This document shows, in pieces, positions 1 through 11,733 of a stretch of 64,000 nucleotides of DNA (position 1 is the stretch's first letter; the number at the start of each line of letters is the position of its first letter). A program made the position numbers and the translations under genes. Source of the stretch: Procambarus clarkii. Lineage: Eukaryota > Arthropoda > Malacostraca > Decapoda > Cambaridae. The stretch lies in assembly GCF_040958095.1 (NCBI RefSeq), contig NC_091227.1, forward strand, positions 20,969,158 through 21,033,157, read 5' to 3'. Under the pieces are notes generated by a model. The model was not told the DNA's origin and did no database searches. It saw only the letters and a program-made list of their open reading frames with translations.

Positions 1-189
1 AGGAGCTTCCCAAGTTCAGGGATGTAGGTTCAATACCATCTTACAGCTTCAATATCATCTCATAGATATATTACGTTTTCGTGATTTCATTCTGCAAGCT
101 AAGAGCATGTCTACCAGCATGCAAAGAATGAATGTAGCGCAAGTAGTAAGCTACCTCAAGCCACGGTTGCATAAAGGGAAGGTACTTAC

Positions 190-284
190 TGGTAAACCCT
201 TTCAAGTTACTGCCTAAGAGCCTAAGGACAGCCATCATACTCAGGAGGCTCACTAGCGTAACTAGCTGAGAGTTAATGGAACTC
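190..284 (-). CDS. Membrane-protein gene, exon e (most 3' seen)
   Basis: Acceptor ttaccag at 285-291 and donor GTAAGT at 184-189 border a 95-bp exon. Its phase (needs two bases, leaves one) fits exon d. It encodes SSINSQLVTLVSLLSMMAVL and onward, one hydrophobic helix followed by LRLLGSNLKGFT. If the donor is ignored, the frame stays open for about 38 more codons to a stop at 71-73. A terminal exon is therefore the alternative, but the donor is a perfect consensus and splicing is the better guess. Confidence 0.7.
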
Positions 285-3200
285 CTGGTAAAGAGGACCA
301 ATGGGTTATTTATGCATTAGCTTCACCTTTGCTATACAAACAGGGCTGAACAAATATTGACTCGGGCCTACAAGTCAGAAAAAAAAGTCACCTATCAAGT
401 GCTGTTATGAGTTACTGTACTACATCAAGTAGAGTTGGATAATAATAGTCATCTGCCTTTACTTTAACTCATCAAAGACAAGTAGACGAGTGAATTTGCA
501 CAGCCCCGTGTATAAAAATATGTGATCAATATTAAACCTGCTTGTTTTATAATTGGTAGCAGTGGTCTAGTGAAAAAAAATATTTAAAAGTTTTGCTTTA
601 TTGCAATGTTTTATCAATTTTTGTTATGCCTGTTCTGTTTTGTTAGAAGAAAGAGTTAGAGGTGTCTATATCACCAGGATTATTTGGGCTACATTTCCCT
701 CCAGTCAACTTGACCCATGTATCAGCTAAGATAAAGCTGACTGCTCTTGAGTAATAAATGAAGAGTAATTGAAAGAATATTTTCTAAATCAGAAAATACA
801 GTTGCTTGCATCACAAAGAAATTAAAATATCAGCAAATATAATTATATATTTTTTTTTTTACTGTTTTGCATTGTTTTACATTTACAATACAAGTATGAA
901 AAGTTAAATAATTACACATTAATATTTGTAAACATTATGTGATCCTATGATGGCAAGCAGTCTCCAGACATTGTGTTAGTGCAATTTGATACAACTGTCA
1001 CATTATCCTAAAAATTAACATGGTTTAACATAGAATAATTTGTAATACGTACCCCAAGACACTGCTCATCATAGTAATGATGAAAGGGACCACAATGGAT
1101 GCTAAACAATAACTAAGATTAACTCTTGACAAAACTCCAGCGTGACTGCCTCGGAAGCCCAGATGTATCGCGAGAAACTGACATCCTGCAACGGTACACC
1201 ATTTGTTTAGCATTTATAAAAACCATAGCTTGGATCAAATTCTATATTTCTAACTTAAATGTTGTAGGAAGATTCTGATTGGATTCCACAAAACAGACCA
1301 GAAGGTTCTTGTCACGCAAGAGTGTGTCATGTGTCAGCTTTACTAGTAAAAACCTTATAGCCTATAAAACTAATAGACACCCTTTGACTACAAAGTATCT
1401 GTATTTTGATTGAATCTAAAAATCAAGAAAGTGAACTAAGAATTATGATTATTGGGATTATCATGCAGTTCACTAAAAATACAAAGCACTGTAATGTATT
1501 GAAACAAATGGCTTATTTTATCTATATCTTAGGATATACCAAACTTATATAGTATTATTAACTGAGAGCAAAACTGATTTTTTAGAAGTATTTGCTTCAC
1601 AACTCTATTGCATCAATGCAAACATTAATATGCTGAACTGTTTAGCACAAAATATTCAAATTCGACGTATACTGTACTATAAGATAGTTTACTAATACAG
1701 TACTGTACTGACTTGTGGTATAAAAACTTTGCATAACATCTATACACAGGATATTATAATTTAGGTATATCATTTGATTCACATGTCCAGCTATTCAAAT
1801 TTTTTGCTTACATCAGACAGTAGGCTAAAGGTAAATCTGGAAATCTGCAGTCAGTTCCAACAGTTCTTCTACTTCCCAATTCGAACTAGATGGTGGAGCG
1901 ACGGTCTCGCTTCATGCAGGTCGGCGTTCAATCCCCAATCGTCCAGGTGGTTGGGCGCCATCCCCCCAACCCATCCCATCCCAAATCCTTATCCTGACCC
2001 CTTCCAGGTGCTATATATTTAGTCATAATGGATTGGTGCTTTCCCCTGATAATTCCCTTCCCTTCCCTTCCGCAAGCCGAGCCTTGGGTCATGTTTATCC
2101 TGTAATAATATGATCTACAGGGTTGTTGCTTGAAGTGGCCCTCAGGCCCACATATCCATTATAACCCAAATGGTATTCCCTAATTTACAATTATTTTATT
2201 TGCAATGTTTCACCTTTACATTTATTTACAATTACAATTTTGTATACTGTACTGTACTGTAATATCATTTATTATACTATTATTATTTCTTTAGACAAAA
2301 ATTGCTTATACTGAATTGTACATTCTTTAAATTAATAAATAAATACAGTATTTCTCAAATGATATAAATTCCCACACAATGTTCTAACGACAATGTTTAC
2401 CTGTGAGACCACATGACGCGACAATGTTAACACCATGACTGAACAATTTTCCATATTTTTAAGTGCTTTACAGTCCTTACCCAACAGTTCTTATGGTGTA
2501 CTGAGTATGACCAAAAAAAAAAAAAACACACACACCAAAACACAAGATTTCAATAGTAGATTGATCAACCATAGCATCTACTAGGCAAGGGAAGGGAACT
2601 ATCGGGGGAAAGTGCCAAGCCATTATGACTACAGTATATAGCACTTGGAAGGGGTCAAGATAAGGATTTAGGATGAGACAGGGAAAAGAAATGGTGACCA
2701 ACCACTTGAACGGTTGGGGATTGAACGGCGGCCTGCAATAAGTCTTGCTGTCCAGTCTTGGACAGCAAGACTGTCGCTCTACTGTCCAAGGCAGAATTCT
2801 ACTAGGCAGAATAAGAAGAAAATAAAGACAAGAAACTAATACCTGCACACTCCTCAAAGGGGATTCAAACTAGGGGTCATTACAATGCCAGCCTGACATG
2901 ATATGATATGACAATCTTTCCACTAACGTTCCATCTAATAAATTTTATATATAAATTTACGAACCCGTAAAATACAAATATTTGTATTAATAGCTTGACT
3001 TACAATATGTAAAACATTACAATACCATTAAATAAAAACAGGGAGCAGATCATAATTATAAGTTATTTGACCAGCAATAAATAAAATGTTTTTTTTTTGT
3101 AAATATTACCTATGTTTCATCTTGGATTAAAACACAAATGAACTTTATGGAGAGAACAAAAGTAACCCTAAAATGTTAAGTCACATATTGGTATGAAAAC

Positions 3201-4845
3201 TGACAAATCTAGCAAATTATCAAGGTGGTAACTAAAAAGAAATCATCAATAAATTTCAATAAGGCATACTACATCACTATTTACAACTTGTGGTTGTTAA
3301 CTGGAGTGGGCTCTGAGAGATCTTCAACTCCCAACACACGACCTGACCTGAGGCCAGGATTTTCCTGAGATAACTTGATCTAAAATGCTGTTGCTTGGGG
3401 CAGCAAACAGGCCCACACATGCACAAACACACACATACGCTACAAACCACCTGGTCCAGCCCTTCCTGCAGGAACTTGTATAAATGTTTCTTGAAGTTGT
3501 TTATTTAGTTAATACTATGACAAAACACACACACTAACTTACCTAATAAACCTGAGTTTATACATGGTAGATATGGAACAAGTTGTACAGCAACATTGCT
3601 GGAGGTAATGTGGACTAGTAAAACTACTAGTACCCAGATGGTCTGAGGTACTAGCAGAGCTAACTTTGGTGAGATCAAGTCACATAGTGTGCCAAGTATG
3701 AATGCTGCTGCTACTTGAAGGGCTACTGGATGTGCCCCCATGGACTGTTTGCCGACATTCTTTGAGGATAACTGGAAAGATATTCAGTAATGGTAATGAG
3801 TAAAGCAAATCTAAAACCTGAGGTCGATGAAAATACATTCCTGAAAGGAATATATATTTCTTTAATAATATGTTTAAATTTTAAATAAAGTATTAAGCCA
3901 TCCATTTTCAAGACCTTAGATACACATAACTATTCCATTCACCCCTTATGATCACCTTTATGATTTTATTTTACACATAGCTATATTTATGAAAAGAAAC
4001 AATAGTACAGTATTAAACAAAATTACTCATTAAATTTGTTAAGACTTACTTTCAAATGGTGTTCAGCTGACAGCATTAGTGCCCAGAGCACACAAATATG
4101 AAAATGAATCACAGCCTCAGATCGAAAGGTATTTGCAGAGTAATTTTCATCAAGCACTTTTGAATTATATCCACTGTCCGAGTTGGAGCTTTCTGTAACA
4201 TAACTCAGTGTTCGTTTTGTTAAATGACCATTGGCAACTGCACGAGTTCGCAGTAGCGGAACAGCAGCTTGAATTCTAGTCGGTGATAAACCATTTACCC
4301 AGTTTATGGTGTCAGGGTTTATATCAACCTTTGATTTGGGAATTCTATCCTCAGCTACAGGGTCAAGGGTTTGTGTTAATTTTCTTGTTGTAATACCTTG
4401 AGACTTTCTGCTAACAATAGATACATTACTTGACAATGACCACTTTGAGCTGCAAGATGAAAGTGCAGAATCTTCAGAACTTGCCCTTGATAGTGACCTA
4501 CTGTTTCGTTTAATATCTGCAAAATCAGACCTAAAATAGGTTTTCTCTTCATCTACTGGGACTTGAAGTTGTATCTCAATTTCTTGATTTTCTTTGAGGG
4601 ACTGGCTTCTAGTCTTACGTGGTCCTGTGAAGATACAAAATACTGTATGCTATAAAATAACGTGACCGATAATTATAAATATCTGAGCCTATTACCATGT
4701 GTGTTCTATGTACAATATTAACAGACTAAATTAACCACCACAATATTACAAACCTAACTTTGGTATTACTGCTGCCTTGGTCCCTCCGGTGGCATAATTT
4801 TTCACCACTCTACATCTCCCTGACTCACGGACCATTCTGTGTTTC
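190..4845 (-). CDS. Partial gene, multi-pass membrane protein (5 internal exons)
   Basis: Five exons on the minus strand join in frame: 4754-4845, 4050-4624, 3543-3771, 1053-1185 and 190-284. Every junction has AG/GT borders, and the phases match at all four joins (1, 0, 1 and 2). This is strong evidence for a real gene giving about 375 residues. The product begins with a basic stretch (KHRMVRESGRCRVV). A Ser-rich, probably cytosolic region follows, then at least four or five hydrophobic helices. I do not recognise the family. Neither the start codon nor the stop is seen, so both ends are missing; the 3' end lies beyond the left edge. SINE and LINE fragments occupy the introns. Confidence 0.8.
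285..1052. other. Intron d/e, no other gene seen
   Basis: AT-rich sequence between two exons of the minus-strand membrane-protein gene. I see short T and A runs but no coding signal and no recognised repeat. Confidence 0.6.
1053..1185 (-). CDS. Membrane-protein gene, exon d
   Basis: Acceptor ccgttgcag and donor GTACGT border a 133-bp exon, entered in phase 1 and left in phase 2. It encodes CQFLAIHLGFRGSHAG, then a hydrophobic segment (VNLSYCLASIVVPFIITMMS). It joins exon c to form a Gly codon (G|GA) and exon e to form a second Gly codon (GG|G). Length and hydrophobic pattern fit one membrane span with a short loop. Confidence 0.75.
1186..1884. other. Intron c/d, left part, AT-rich
   Basis: No coding signal. 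Several copies of the short motif tactgta occur here and again across 1-7 kb; this is a local simple-sequence bias rather than a tandem array. Confidence 0.5.
1885..2075 (+). mobile_element. tRNA-derived SINE, family E
   Basis: The head carries an A-box-like tggtggagcgacggtctcg and a B-box-like gcgttcaatcc near 1925-1937. The body (ggttgggcgccatcc, then cctgaccccttccaggtgct) is shared with the minus-strand copies at 2588-2797 and 14986-15181. It lies in the intron between exons c and d. Confidence 0.7.
2092..2166 (-). mobile_element. LINE 3'-tail fragment
   Basis: The segment gttgttgcttgaagtggccc, continuing as ctcaggcccacatatcc, matches in reverse the C-terminal coding tail seen at 56462-56690 and 63357-63560 (protein G-Y-V-G-L-R-A...N-S-L-V). 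It is short and degenerate. Confidence 0.45.
2588..2797 (-). mobile_element. tRNA-derived SINE, family E, with target-site duplication
   Basis: An 11-bp direct repeat, tctactaggca, flanks it at 2577-2587 and 2798-2808, showing retroposition. On the minus strand the tRNA-like head comes first, with B-box gttcaatcccc. Inside the head lies a perfect hairpin with 11-bp arms (cttgctgtcca, 2744-2754, and its complement, 2759-2769), absent from the other copies. Confidence 0.78.
2809..3340. other. Intron c/d, right part
   Basis: AT-rich DNA without recognised genes. A degenerate SINE- or LINE-like passage may begin near 3300 (cttcaactcccaacac). Confidence 0.4.
3388..3500 (-). mobile_element. LINE 3'-tail fragment
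   Basis: Reverse match to the tail at 33905-34045 and 63357-63560: ctgttgcttggggcagc, then accacctggtccagc, then aggaacttgtataaatg, which corresponds to the coding side of F-K-x-K-L-x-x-x-L-x-G. It ends 43 bp from the exon c donor. Confidence 0.5.
3543..3771 (-). CDS. Membrane-protein gene, exon c
   Basis: Acceptor tttccag and donor GTAAGTTAG border a 229-bp exon that starts in phase 0 and leaves one base. It encodes LSSKNVGKQSMGAHPVALQV, then two hydrophobic stretches: VALQVAAAFILGTLCDLI and LLVPQTIWVLVVLLVHI, the second followed by another nonpolar run ending VPYLPCINSGLL. An ATG inside the exon could be mistaken for a start, but the reading frame runs back into a good acceptor and on into exon b. 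Confidence 0.78.
4050..4624 (-). CDS. Membrane-protein gene, exon b (Ser-rich region plus first helix)
   Basis: This 575-bp exon is the largest and is open throughout. Acceptor ttcacag and donor GTAAGTC border it. It begins by completing a Gly codon, then reads PRKTRSQSLKENQEIEIQ. A long polar part follows, rich in Ser, Arg and acidic residues (for example SSEDSALSSCSSKWSLSS and ESSNSDSGYNS), which looks cytosolic and disordered with likely phosphosites. It ends in an amphipathic or hydrophobic stretch (IHFHICVLWALMLSAEHHLK) that may be the first membrane segment. Codon use is unlike the neighbouring AT-rich introns. Confidence 0.8.
4754..4845 (-). CDS. Membrane-protein gene, exon a (most 5' seen)
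   Basis: This 92-bp exon lies between acceptor gatttacag and donor GTTTGT. It encodes KHRMVRESGRCRVVKNYATG, then GTKAAVIPKL. It joins exon b as TTA G|GA. The donor is weaker than the others, but frame and phase fit. The opening basic motif recalls the N-terminal R-x-V...GxCxVV pattern of inward-rectifier K channels, but nothing downstream supports that family. An upstream exon ending in phase 2 is required and was not found. Confidence 0.65.
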
Positions 4846-5040
4846 CTGTAAATCATTAATTTTACTGTATTAATTAGTAACATAAATATCCCATAACACA
4901 ACTGTAGGACTAATGGCCACAATTTAGTCACTGTGCATTCAGTCAACCAAGTCTACAAACCAGTTGGGTAAAATCTGGAGTAAATCTGTCATGGTTCTTC
5001 ACAAGTTGACAAGAACCCAAGTTTCATCTCTTTATGTGGG

Positions 5041-5200
5041 ATCAATTGGTTCAGAGGTTAGAACGACTAACATGTGATCATGAGGGCCCAGGATCAGCCA
5101 CACAGAACTCCTTGAGTAATTTGGTTTCATTACACTGTTAATTCACTAGATGATGTGGAGTAAAAGGGTCATAAACCCACCTTGGTTTCATGCCACAAGA
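5041..5200 (+). mobile_element. Degenerate tRNA-like SINE
   Basis: The segment attggttcagaggttagaac, then catgtgatcatgagggccc and aggatcagcc, has the order of an A box, anticodon arm and decayed B box. The downstream body is not clearly shared with the other SINEs here. Confidence 0.35.
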
Positions 5201-5428
5201 GCTCTTGGAAGTTTGATACAATGTGAAGTAAGGCTTCTATGATTTTCCACATCCTTAGCTTGGCTCCTAGGTTGGTCTCCAATGCTTCAACTCTTTTTTT
5301 TTTTTTCTAGGTTCAGTTGACTAAGTGGACATACTCACTAGTGTAAGGTCTGGATTTTATCTCACAATACTCCTGGCATGATTTATGTATTGCATGTGGT
5401 GTGGTAATTACCTAAGTGAAGTTACAGG

Positions 5429-5610
5429 ATGAGAGCTATGCTCGTGGTGTTCTGTCTTCCCAGCACTCTTAGTCATAATGCTTTGAAATTACTGACGGTT
5501 TTGGCCTCCTCCACTTTCTCACCTAACTTGTTCCAACCATCTACCACTCTGTTTACAAAAGAAATAAAAGGAGCAATCCACACTAATGGGTTGAACCTGA
5601 GGACTGTGAG
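5429..5610 (-). mobile_element. LINE reverse-transcriptase C-terminal fragment
   Basis: The minus frame ending at the stop at 5473-5475 reads FVNRVVDGWNKLGEKVEEAK, then TVSNFKAL. This is the typical last segment of CR1-like LINE polymerases (F-x-N-R-V-V-x-x-W-N-x-L...S-x-x-x-F-K). Only this tail is present. The plus-strand ORF over it is its shadow. Confidence 0.7.
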
Positions 5611-5619
5611 GCCGCAGAG

Positions 5620-7132
5620 GACACACTCACACCTGGACTACTGCGGCTCCTGGTGTATCGGCTGTCATGTTCACCACTTGTGTCAAGTTAAATTAAACAC
5701 TACTGGGTTTAACCACTTAGCAAGTTAAACGCTACTGAATAAGTAGTACTGAATAAACACATTCAGTAGTGTCCACATGGTCATCTGTGGAGAAGACCAT
5801 GTGGACAGCCTTCCTTGGCTAGAGGAAACTTTGACTAGTCTAACAGGCTTCCTGTCTTCAACAATCATAAAGTATACCAATACAGTATACTAGTACATCT
5901 TACAAGGAAAATATAAAGCTATTAATAACCATCTTCATGCTAAACTTATATTTTGTTTAAATGAGAGAAACTTATCTAAACCCGACTTGCCATTACCTCT
6001 CATTATACGCCACACATGTCAAAGTAGTGGCCTTGTAGGAATATATAAATAAGCTCAGTTTCCAAGATAAAAATTTCCAGTAATCTGAGACAGATTTTAG
6101 ATCATTAAAAAAAAAACAGAAGCACAGAAATCAAAGCTGCAAAGACACTTAGTCTGATCATTGTTAGTAAGTACTGTATATGAACATTTTCTTAATTGAT
6201 TGAATACAGTATATATGAAACCTTAGCCAAATATTGCTTAATAATATACAGGTACTGTACAGTATTATAACAATTATACATGTACTGTATTATAAATAAT
6301 ATTATTTAATTGATACCTTGCAAATTATTATACCAAATTATTATCAAATTATTATACCTTAATTAATCAAATTAAATTATTATTATACCTTCTCAAATTA
6401 TTATATGTTAATTAATCAAATTAAATTATTATTATACCTTCTCAAATTATTATACCTTTTCAAAACATCTCTGTATTCATTATTTAATAAAGTTTACTCA
6501 ACCCTAGGACTGCTTAACTGTTTAACACTACAGTACTGTACTACACTACAGTGTATCTGACAGATCAAGCAGGGGAAAAGCAGCATTTGTAAATTTACAC
6601 ACACCGGAAGTAATTGCAAATTGCAATTAGATCAGTGTAAAAGTTAAAACTTATTGTAAAGTTATATTAACTGTACCAAGCAAAACCGTTTGTACACCAA
6701 GGAGATAAAATGTATTTAATTACACTGTACTTATACATGTATTTGCCATAAAATCACCCCAAAACATTTAAACTTAATACATAATCTCTAAGCATAGTTT
6801 TGAACATTCAGAACCAAATACAGAATTTTAAGTACTGTACCTGTACTGTATGAATTTTATACTTTTAATGTTCTGATAGAGATTGAGTGGAAAAGAGTGT
6901 GAATTTTTTTTTATAAAAAACTCTTAACCCTGAAAATACCTGGAATATGACTGAGAATATGACAATTATCAGAAGAAACATTATCAGTAATACACTCAAA
7001 TTCAAAACGTGATATTACACATTCAATAACTTTACAAATACAGTTTGTATCTTGTAAGCACACTGTACACAAACTAAACACTATGCATCACACATAATTA
7101 AGAAAGATCTATTCTGTATATATCTGTTTATA
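5620..7132. other. AT-rich stretch without genes
   Basis: No coding signal. It contains a short inverted repeat near 5770-5810 (gtccacatggtc / gaccatgtggac) and an AT-rich tandem duplication of about 60 bp at 6310-6465 (cttctcaaattattata repeated). Confidence 0.5.
6310..6465. repeat. AT-rich tandem duplication
   Basis: The block ttaattaatcaaattaaatt, then attattataccttctcaaa, occurs twice in succession, with partial units on the left. It looks like replication slippage. Confidence 0.65.
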
Positions 7133-7395
7133 GGGTCCCGGTAGTACAGTTGGGTTCGTTCTCGACGCATAATTGAAAATTCTGGGTTCGAATCCCGGGC
7201 GGGACAGAAATGGTTGGGCACATTTCCTTTCCCCTAATGCGCCTGTTCACTTAGCAGTAAGTAGGTACTCAGGAGTTAAGTCACTTTGTTGTGGGGTTGC
7301 ATCCTGGGCGGGGTCAGTAATTGAACCCTAGGAGAGGGCCCTCGATAAAAGTCAAACATGTATCAATACACTCTGGCTTCCTGTCCCATGACACA
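7133..7395 (+). mobile_element. tRNA-derived SINE
   Basis: The head has A-box-like ggtagtacagttgggttcg and a perfect B box, gggttcgaatcccggg, at about 7184-7200. The conserved body follows: gttcacttagcagtaagtag, then a cctgggcggggt segment, then ctggcttcctgtcccatg. The minus-strand copy at 25340-25570 shares its end and head order. Confidence 0.75.
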
Positions 7396-8107
7396 GTGAA
7401 TTATTATTATATCACCGTTTAGTTTCTACTCTTAGTCTCTTATCGCCATATGGAGCCTTATCCTGCCCACTATTCCATGGGGACGAACTCAATACTCACT
7501 TATTTCACAAGCCGCCAGAGCAAGCCTGCATTACTTGAGATTAGCAGGTCCTCCCTCCACCATAAGAGGTATATACACATGCAATGCGGTTTTATTTGTT
7601 AGTTCATGTTAATTAATTATTATGTTATCCTTGTCAGCGCAGAACTCCACACCGACCAAGCCTCAAGCCACTGCAAGGCGACCTGTCATCCGAATCCCAG
7701 TCAAGTCATCTTCGAAGAAAGGCTACTTTTTTATTATTTATAAAGATAAAGGCCTGTTATGTCTTTTTATGAATTTATAAAGCTTATAAAATATACTATC
7801 TTACCCATATTGTATACTTTTCAAATATTTTACAGTGTTAGAGGCTTGAGACTCAACAAAAAAAGATAGCTTTGTACACTTTGTAATTCGCCTTTGTTTT
7901 CCCTCAACCATGGAAATACTTTATAAACAAAATCTAAATTATTTGTCGCCCCTAAATCAACACAACAATCTAAATTATTTGTTGTATGTACTTGCATTTG
8001 CTAGCAACAGAGTGCTTGACAGGTATATAATTTTTTTACAACTCTTGAAACTAATTTTAACTAAATTATAATACAGTATGCCATTTTGTAAATAACGAAT
8101 AGGACAG

Positions 8108-8150
8108 GATATACCTCGATAAACCGACGTTCGGTTTATCGAGGTATATC
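8108..8150. repeat. Perfect 20-bp-arm hairpin
   Basis: Arms at 8108-8127 (gatatacctcgataaaccga) and 8131-8150 are exact reverse complements, with a 3-nt loop (cgt). It directly precedes a minus-strand SINE body. Confidence 0.85.
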
Positions 8151-8159
8151 ACCGGATGC

Positions 8160-8330
8160 GGCCACCAACAGTTGCATATCTCACGCGTATCTATTTACTC
8201 GTAGGTGAAGACACACGCCAGGTGAAAGGATACGGTGCCAAAACGCTTCTGTTCTGCTAGGAATCGAACCCGGGACCGTTCAGCTCTGATTCAACTGCAA
8301 CCACAGGATTTCGAGTGCAATCATTAAGCT
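8160..8330 (-). mobile_element. tRNA-derived SINE fragment
   Basis: On the minus strand, gggttcgattcc (B box, near 8263-8277) follows a decayed head. The body (caggtgaaaggatacg, tatttactcgtaggtgaag in plus reading) matches SINE bodies at 58955-59065 and 29360-29430. Confidence 0.6.
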
Positions 8331-9667
8331 GTGTATATGCTCATTAATCTGTATAATATATATATAATATATAATATTGTAAATATTAATTAATACTAAA
8401 TAATATTATTTAATAAATTAGCCCCAATTCAATGTAGAGTTTTCTTCCAAGCACAGAAACTTGTAAATATAATAACAAGATAATAGATAGATCGATAAAT
8501 AAATAGACAACTTTCAAATATTGCACCAAGTAATGGCGAGAGGAAAAAACTAGACAGTATATACATTACATTTGAAATTAATAATGGATAAATGGTAATA
8601 AATTGGTGTATGTTTGTAAGTAAACCAGACAAAGTCTATTTAATGGCAGAATTTAGCCATTTTGTGTAAAAACTTTTATATCTCATATTATTAATTATAA
8701 CAGTAATCGAAAAAAGTCATAGTTTGTATATACAAGAGATGAAACAGAGAGCCATGAGCTAGAGCAATGTGCTGAGTCCATAAGGAGGCCGAGCTTCCAG
8801 AAATACCTTCCTGTGATTGGCTGTTGCGGGGAATACCAACACTCTTTTATGAATAAAATTTTAACTAGGAAATAGGTCCTTGTGCACAAAAACAAGGTTG
8901 TTGTGAAAAAGAACAACAATTTCTGTTTTGCACCTGACAGAAATCTCCATCTAACTGAATAATTTACTGGAATAAGAGGGCAGAGCAGCGTATCATTATG
9001 TGTGTTAAGGCAACCCCCACTGATGACGTCACAAGTTAGGTAGCCAGCCCATGTTTCTGTAACACCCGTTACATCCTGCAGTATTTAATTATCACTATAT
9101 TAATACTTTTAAATACTTAACATTTCACTTTTTAGGTAGACTAAAGTTGAAGCAGGATGTCATAAGCAAGGATGGTGTGCTAAATAAAGATGATTTATTA
9201 AATGGATGGAGCCTTTAGCTGATCCCTTCCTGTGATTGGCTGTTGTGTGAATGTCAACAAAGAATACGCGGAGCTTGGAACCTCCTACCCGAGCACAACA
9301 ACCCGCCTTATGGGTTGCTGTTTGGCTATTTGTAGTGCGTTGGAAAAAAAAGAGATGGCGCTAGTTGTATTTTGTAGGGTAATTTGTTATAGGTGTAATT
9401 TGATGTCAACAGATGGCGTAAGCTGTACCTTATGGCCACTGTTGACCAGCCAGTTGATAGTGTTCTCTTCTGCCGACAGATGGCATCAGCTGTGTTATTA
9501 TTACTTCCGAATTCCCTTTAAACACTGATCTACAAATCCCTTGGCTTATGATAAGGTTTTATACCATTTATGATAAGTATTAGATAACTGGAGTTCCGCA
9601 ATTACTTTTATTTATCAACTGTTCAGGATATCATCATATTATGTCTGGTTAGGACGTACTGCTCTCG

Positions 9668-9723
9668 ATTGATGAAGATTAAGCCACCCAAGAGGTGGCA
9701 CGGGCATGAATAACCGGCGTAAA
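9668..9723 (-). mobile_element. Micro-SINE B, short form
   Basis: A 56-bp insertion flanked by an 11-bp direct repeat, tactgctctcg (9657-9667 and 9724-9734). On the minus strand it holds hairpin 1 (damaged here to acgccgg...), hairpin 2 (gccacctcttgggtggc) and the ttaatctt tail. It is shared with duplication copy 2 (14914-14967), so it predates the duplication. Confidence 0.8.
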
Positions 9724-10103
9724 TACTGCTCTCGTAATATTATTTTATTTAATATTTAAATTAAATGATAAAATAATAGGTAATAATAAATCATTGTGTA
9801 GAGGGACAGGCAGCTAGTGTACATACATGTTAGGCTTACACTAAGGTTCCTCAAAGGTGCCACAAAGGTGCCAAATTAAAGACTGGGTGCTGCCGGGGCG
9901 GGCCCAAGGGCTGCTGGCGGCCCTGGCCAGGCTGAACTTCCGCGCCATTATAATCACCATTGTTTAATAATCTTCACAGGGAGAAACAACTGTAAATATA
10001 TGAATAGTTTATTACAACATACACGGTAAAGAAAACAGCTCGGAAACTAAGGAAATAAAGCTGCCGAAAAAAAAACATTAAAGTCCACTTCAAGTTCAAG
10101 CAT

Positions 10104-10215
10104 GGTTATTGAGACAATAAAAAAATTAATCTCAAAGGGATTGAGTAGCTTAGGCTATTTCTACGCCCCCCCCCCCCCTTTACTTCAAGTCCCTCAAGGG
10201 GCGCACAAATTCAAT
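10104..10215 (-). mobile_element. Retroelement 3'-end fragment
   Basis: The reverse complement matches 16696-16802: gcgcccc...gagggacttgaagta, then tagcctaagcta, then a ccctttgagat end and aataaacatacttgaac. It forms the left part of the ~470 bp missing from duplication copy 2. Confidence 0.55.
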
Positions 10216-10751
10216 GAGTACAAATACACAAATCACAATACAAGAATCCCATTTAACATAGCAGGTTAAAATAGGAAGCACAGCATACAAGTGCTACAAG
10301 TGAGTTACAAGATACAAGGGAACAAGTGAGAAGGCGGTGGAGGCCAAAACTGGAATTGCACACTGATTTTAATGCAGATATGTCGTGATTATCATAATAT
10401 AAAGATGTTAAGGTACGAAAACCTTTTTTATTCGTTAAATTGTATAAGGCAATTAAAAGAACCTAACTCACAGCCCCTCTCTTCAAGTCCCTCAACATGC
10501 TAAACATATACTCACTCTACACATTCTCGTGTGCTATCTACATGTACAAAACCTTTGTGCATGGTCGGGCTTCGGTTGGTGTATGGTTGTGCTTCAGAGG
10601 TTTTGTTCGGTTCGTTCATGCTAGGCTTGCAGTTACACAACTAGTCGGGGTCCGCTTACACAACTGGTCGGGGTTCGGGGTGCACAACTACCACTCACAG
10701 GTTGAATAGGGGATGCTTAATGAACTATCCACCTCTGGCGGCAAAAAATCA

Positions 10752-11239
<488 letters not shown>

Positions 11240-11246
11240 ATATATA

Positions 11247-11292
<46 letters not shown>

Positions 11293-11295
<3 letters not shown>

Positions 11296-11679
11296 GTACC
11301 TAATAGCCAGAACGCACTTCTCAGCCTACTATTCAAGGCCCGATTTGCCTAATAAGCCAAGTTTTCATGAATTAATGTTTTTTCGTCTACCTAACCTACC
11401 TAACCTAACCTAACCTAGCTTTTTTTGGCTACCTAACCTAACCTTACCTATAAATATAGGTTAGGTTAGGTTAGGTAGGGTTGGTTAGGTTCGGTCATAT
11501 ATCTACGTTAATTTTAACTCCAATAAAAAAAAATTGACCTCATACATAGAGAAAAGGGTTGCTTTATCATTTCATAAGAAAAAAATTATAGTAAATACAT
11601 TAATTCAGGAAAACTAGGCTTATTAGGCAAATCGGGCCTTGAATAGTAGGCTGAAAAGTGAGTTCTGGCTACTAGGTAC

Positions 11680-11682
<3 letters not shown>
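11293..11682 (+). mobile_element. Palindromic MITE unit 2 (forward)
   Basis: Same 390-bp design as unit 1 but subtype B: tattcaagg in the TIR, an aatataggttagg turn and agagaaaagggttgc in the AT-rich half. It is separated from units 1 and 3 by pure (TA)n tracts. Confidence 0.85.

Positions 11683-11730
<48 letters not shown>

Positions 11731-11733
<3 letters not shown>

Noticed and set aside
4754..4845. Inward-rectifier K channel N-terminus
   Set aside because: Only an R-x-V...G-x-C-x-V-V like pattern fits; the following exons lack the channel's membrane and pore sequence.
9232..9528. 98-codon ORF conserved at 14323-14619 as a gene pair
   Set aside because: The whole surrounding kilobases are equally conserved by recent duplication, so the conservation says nothing about coding.
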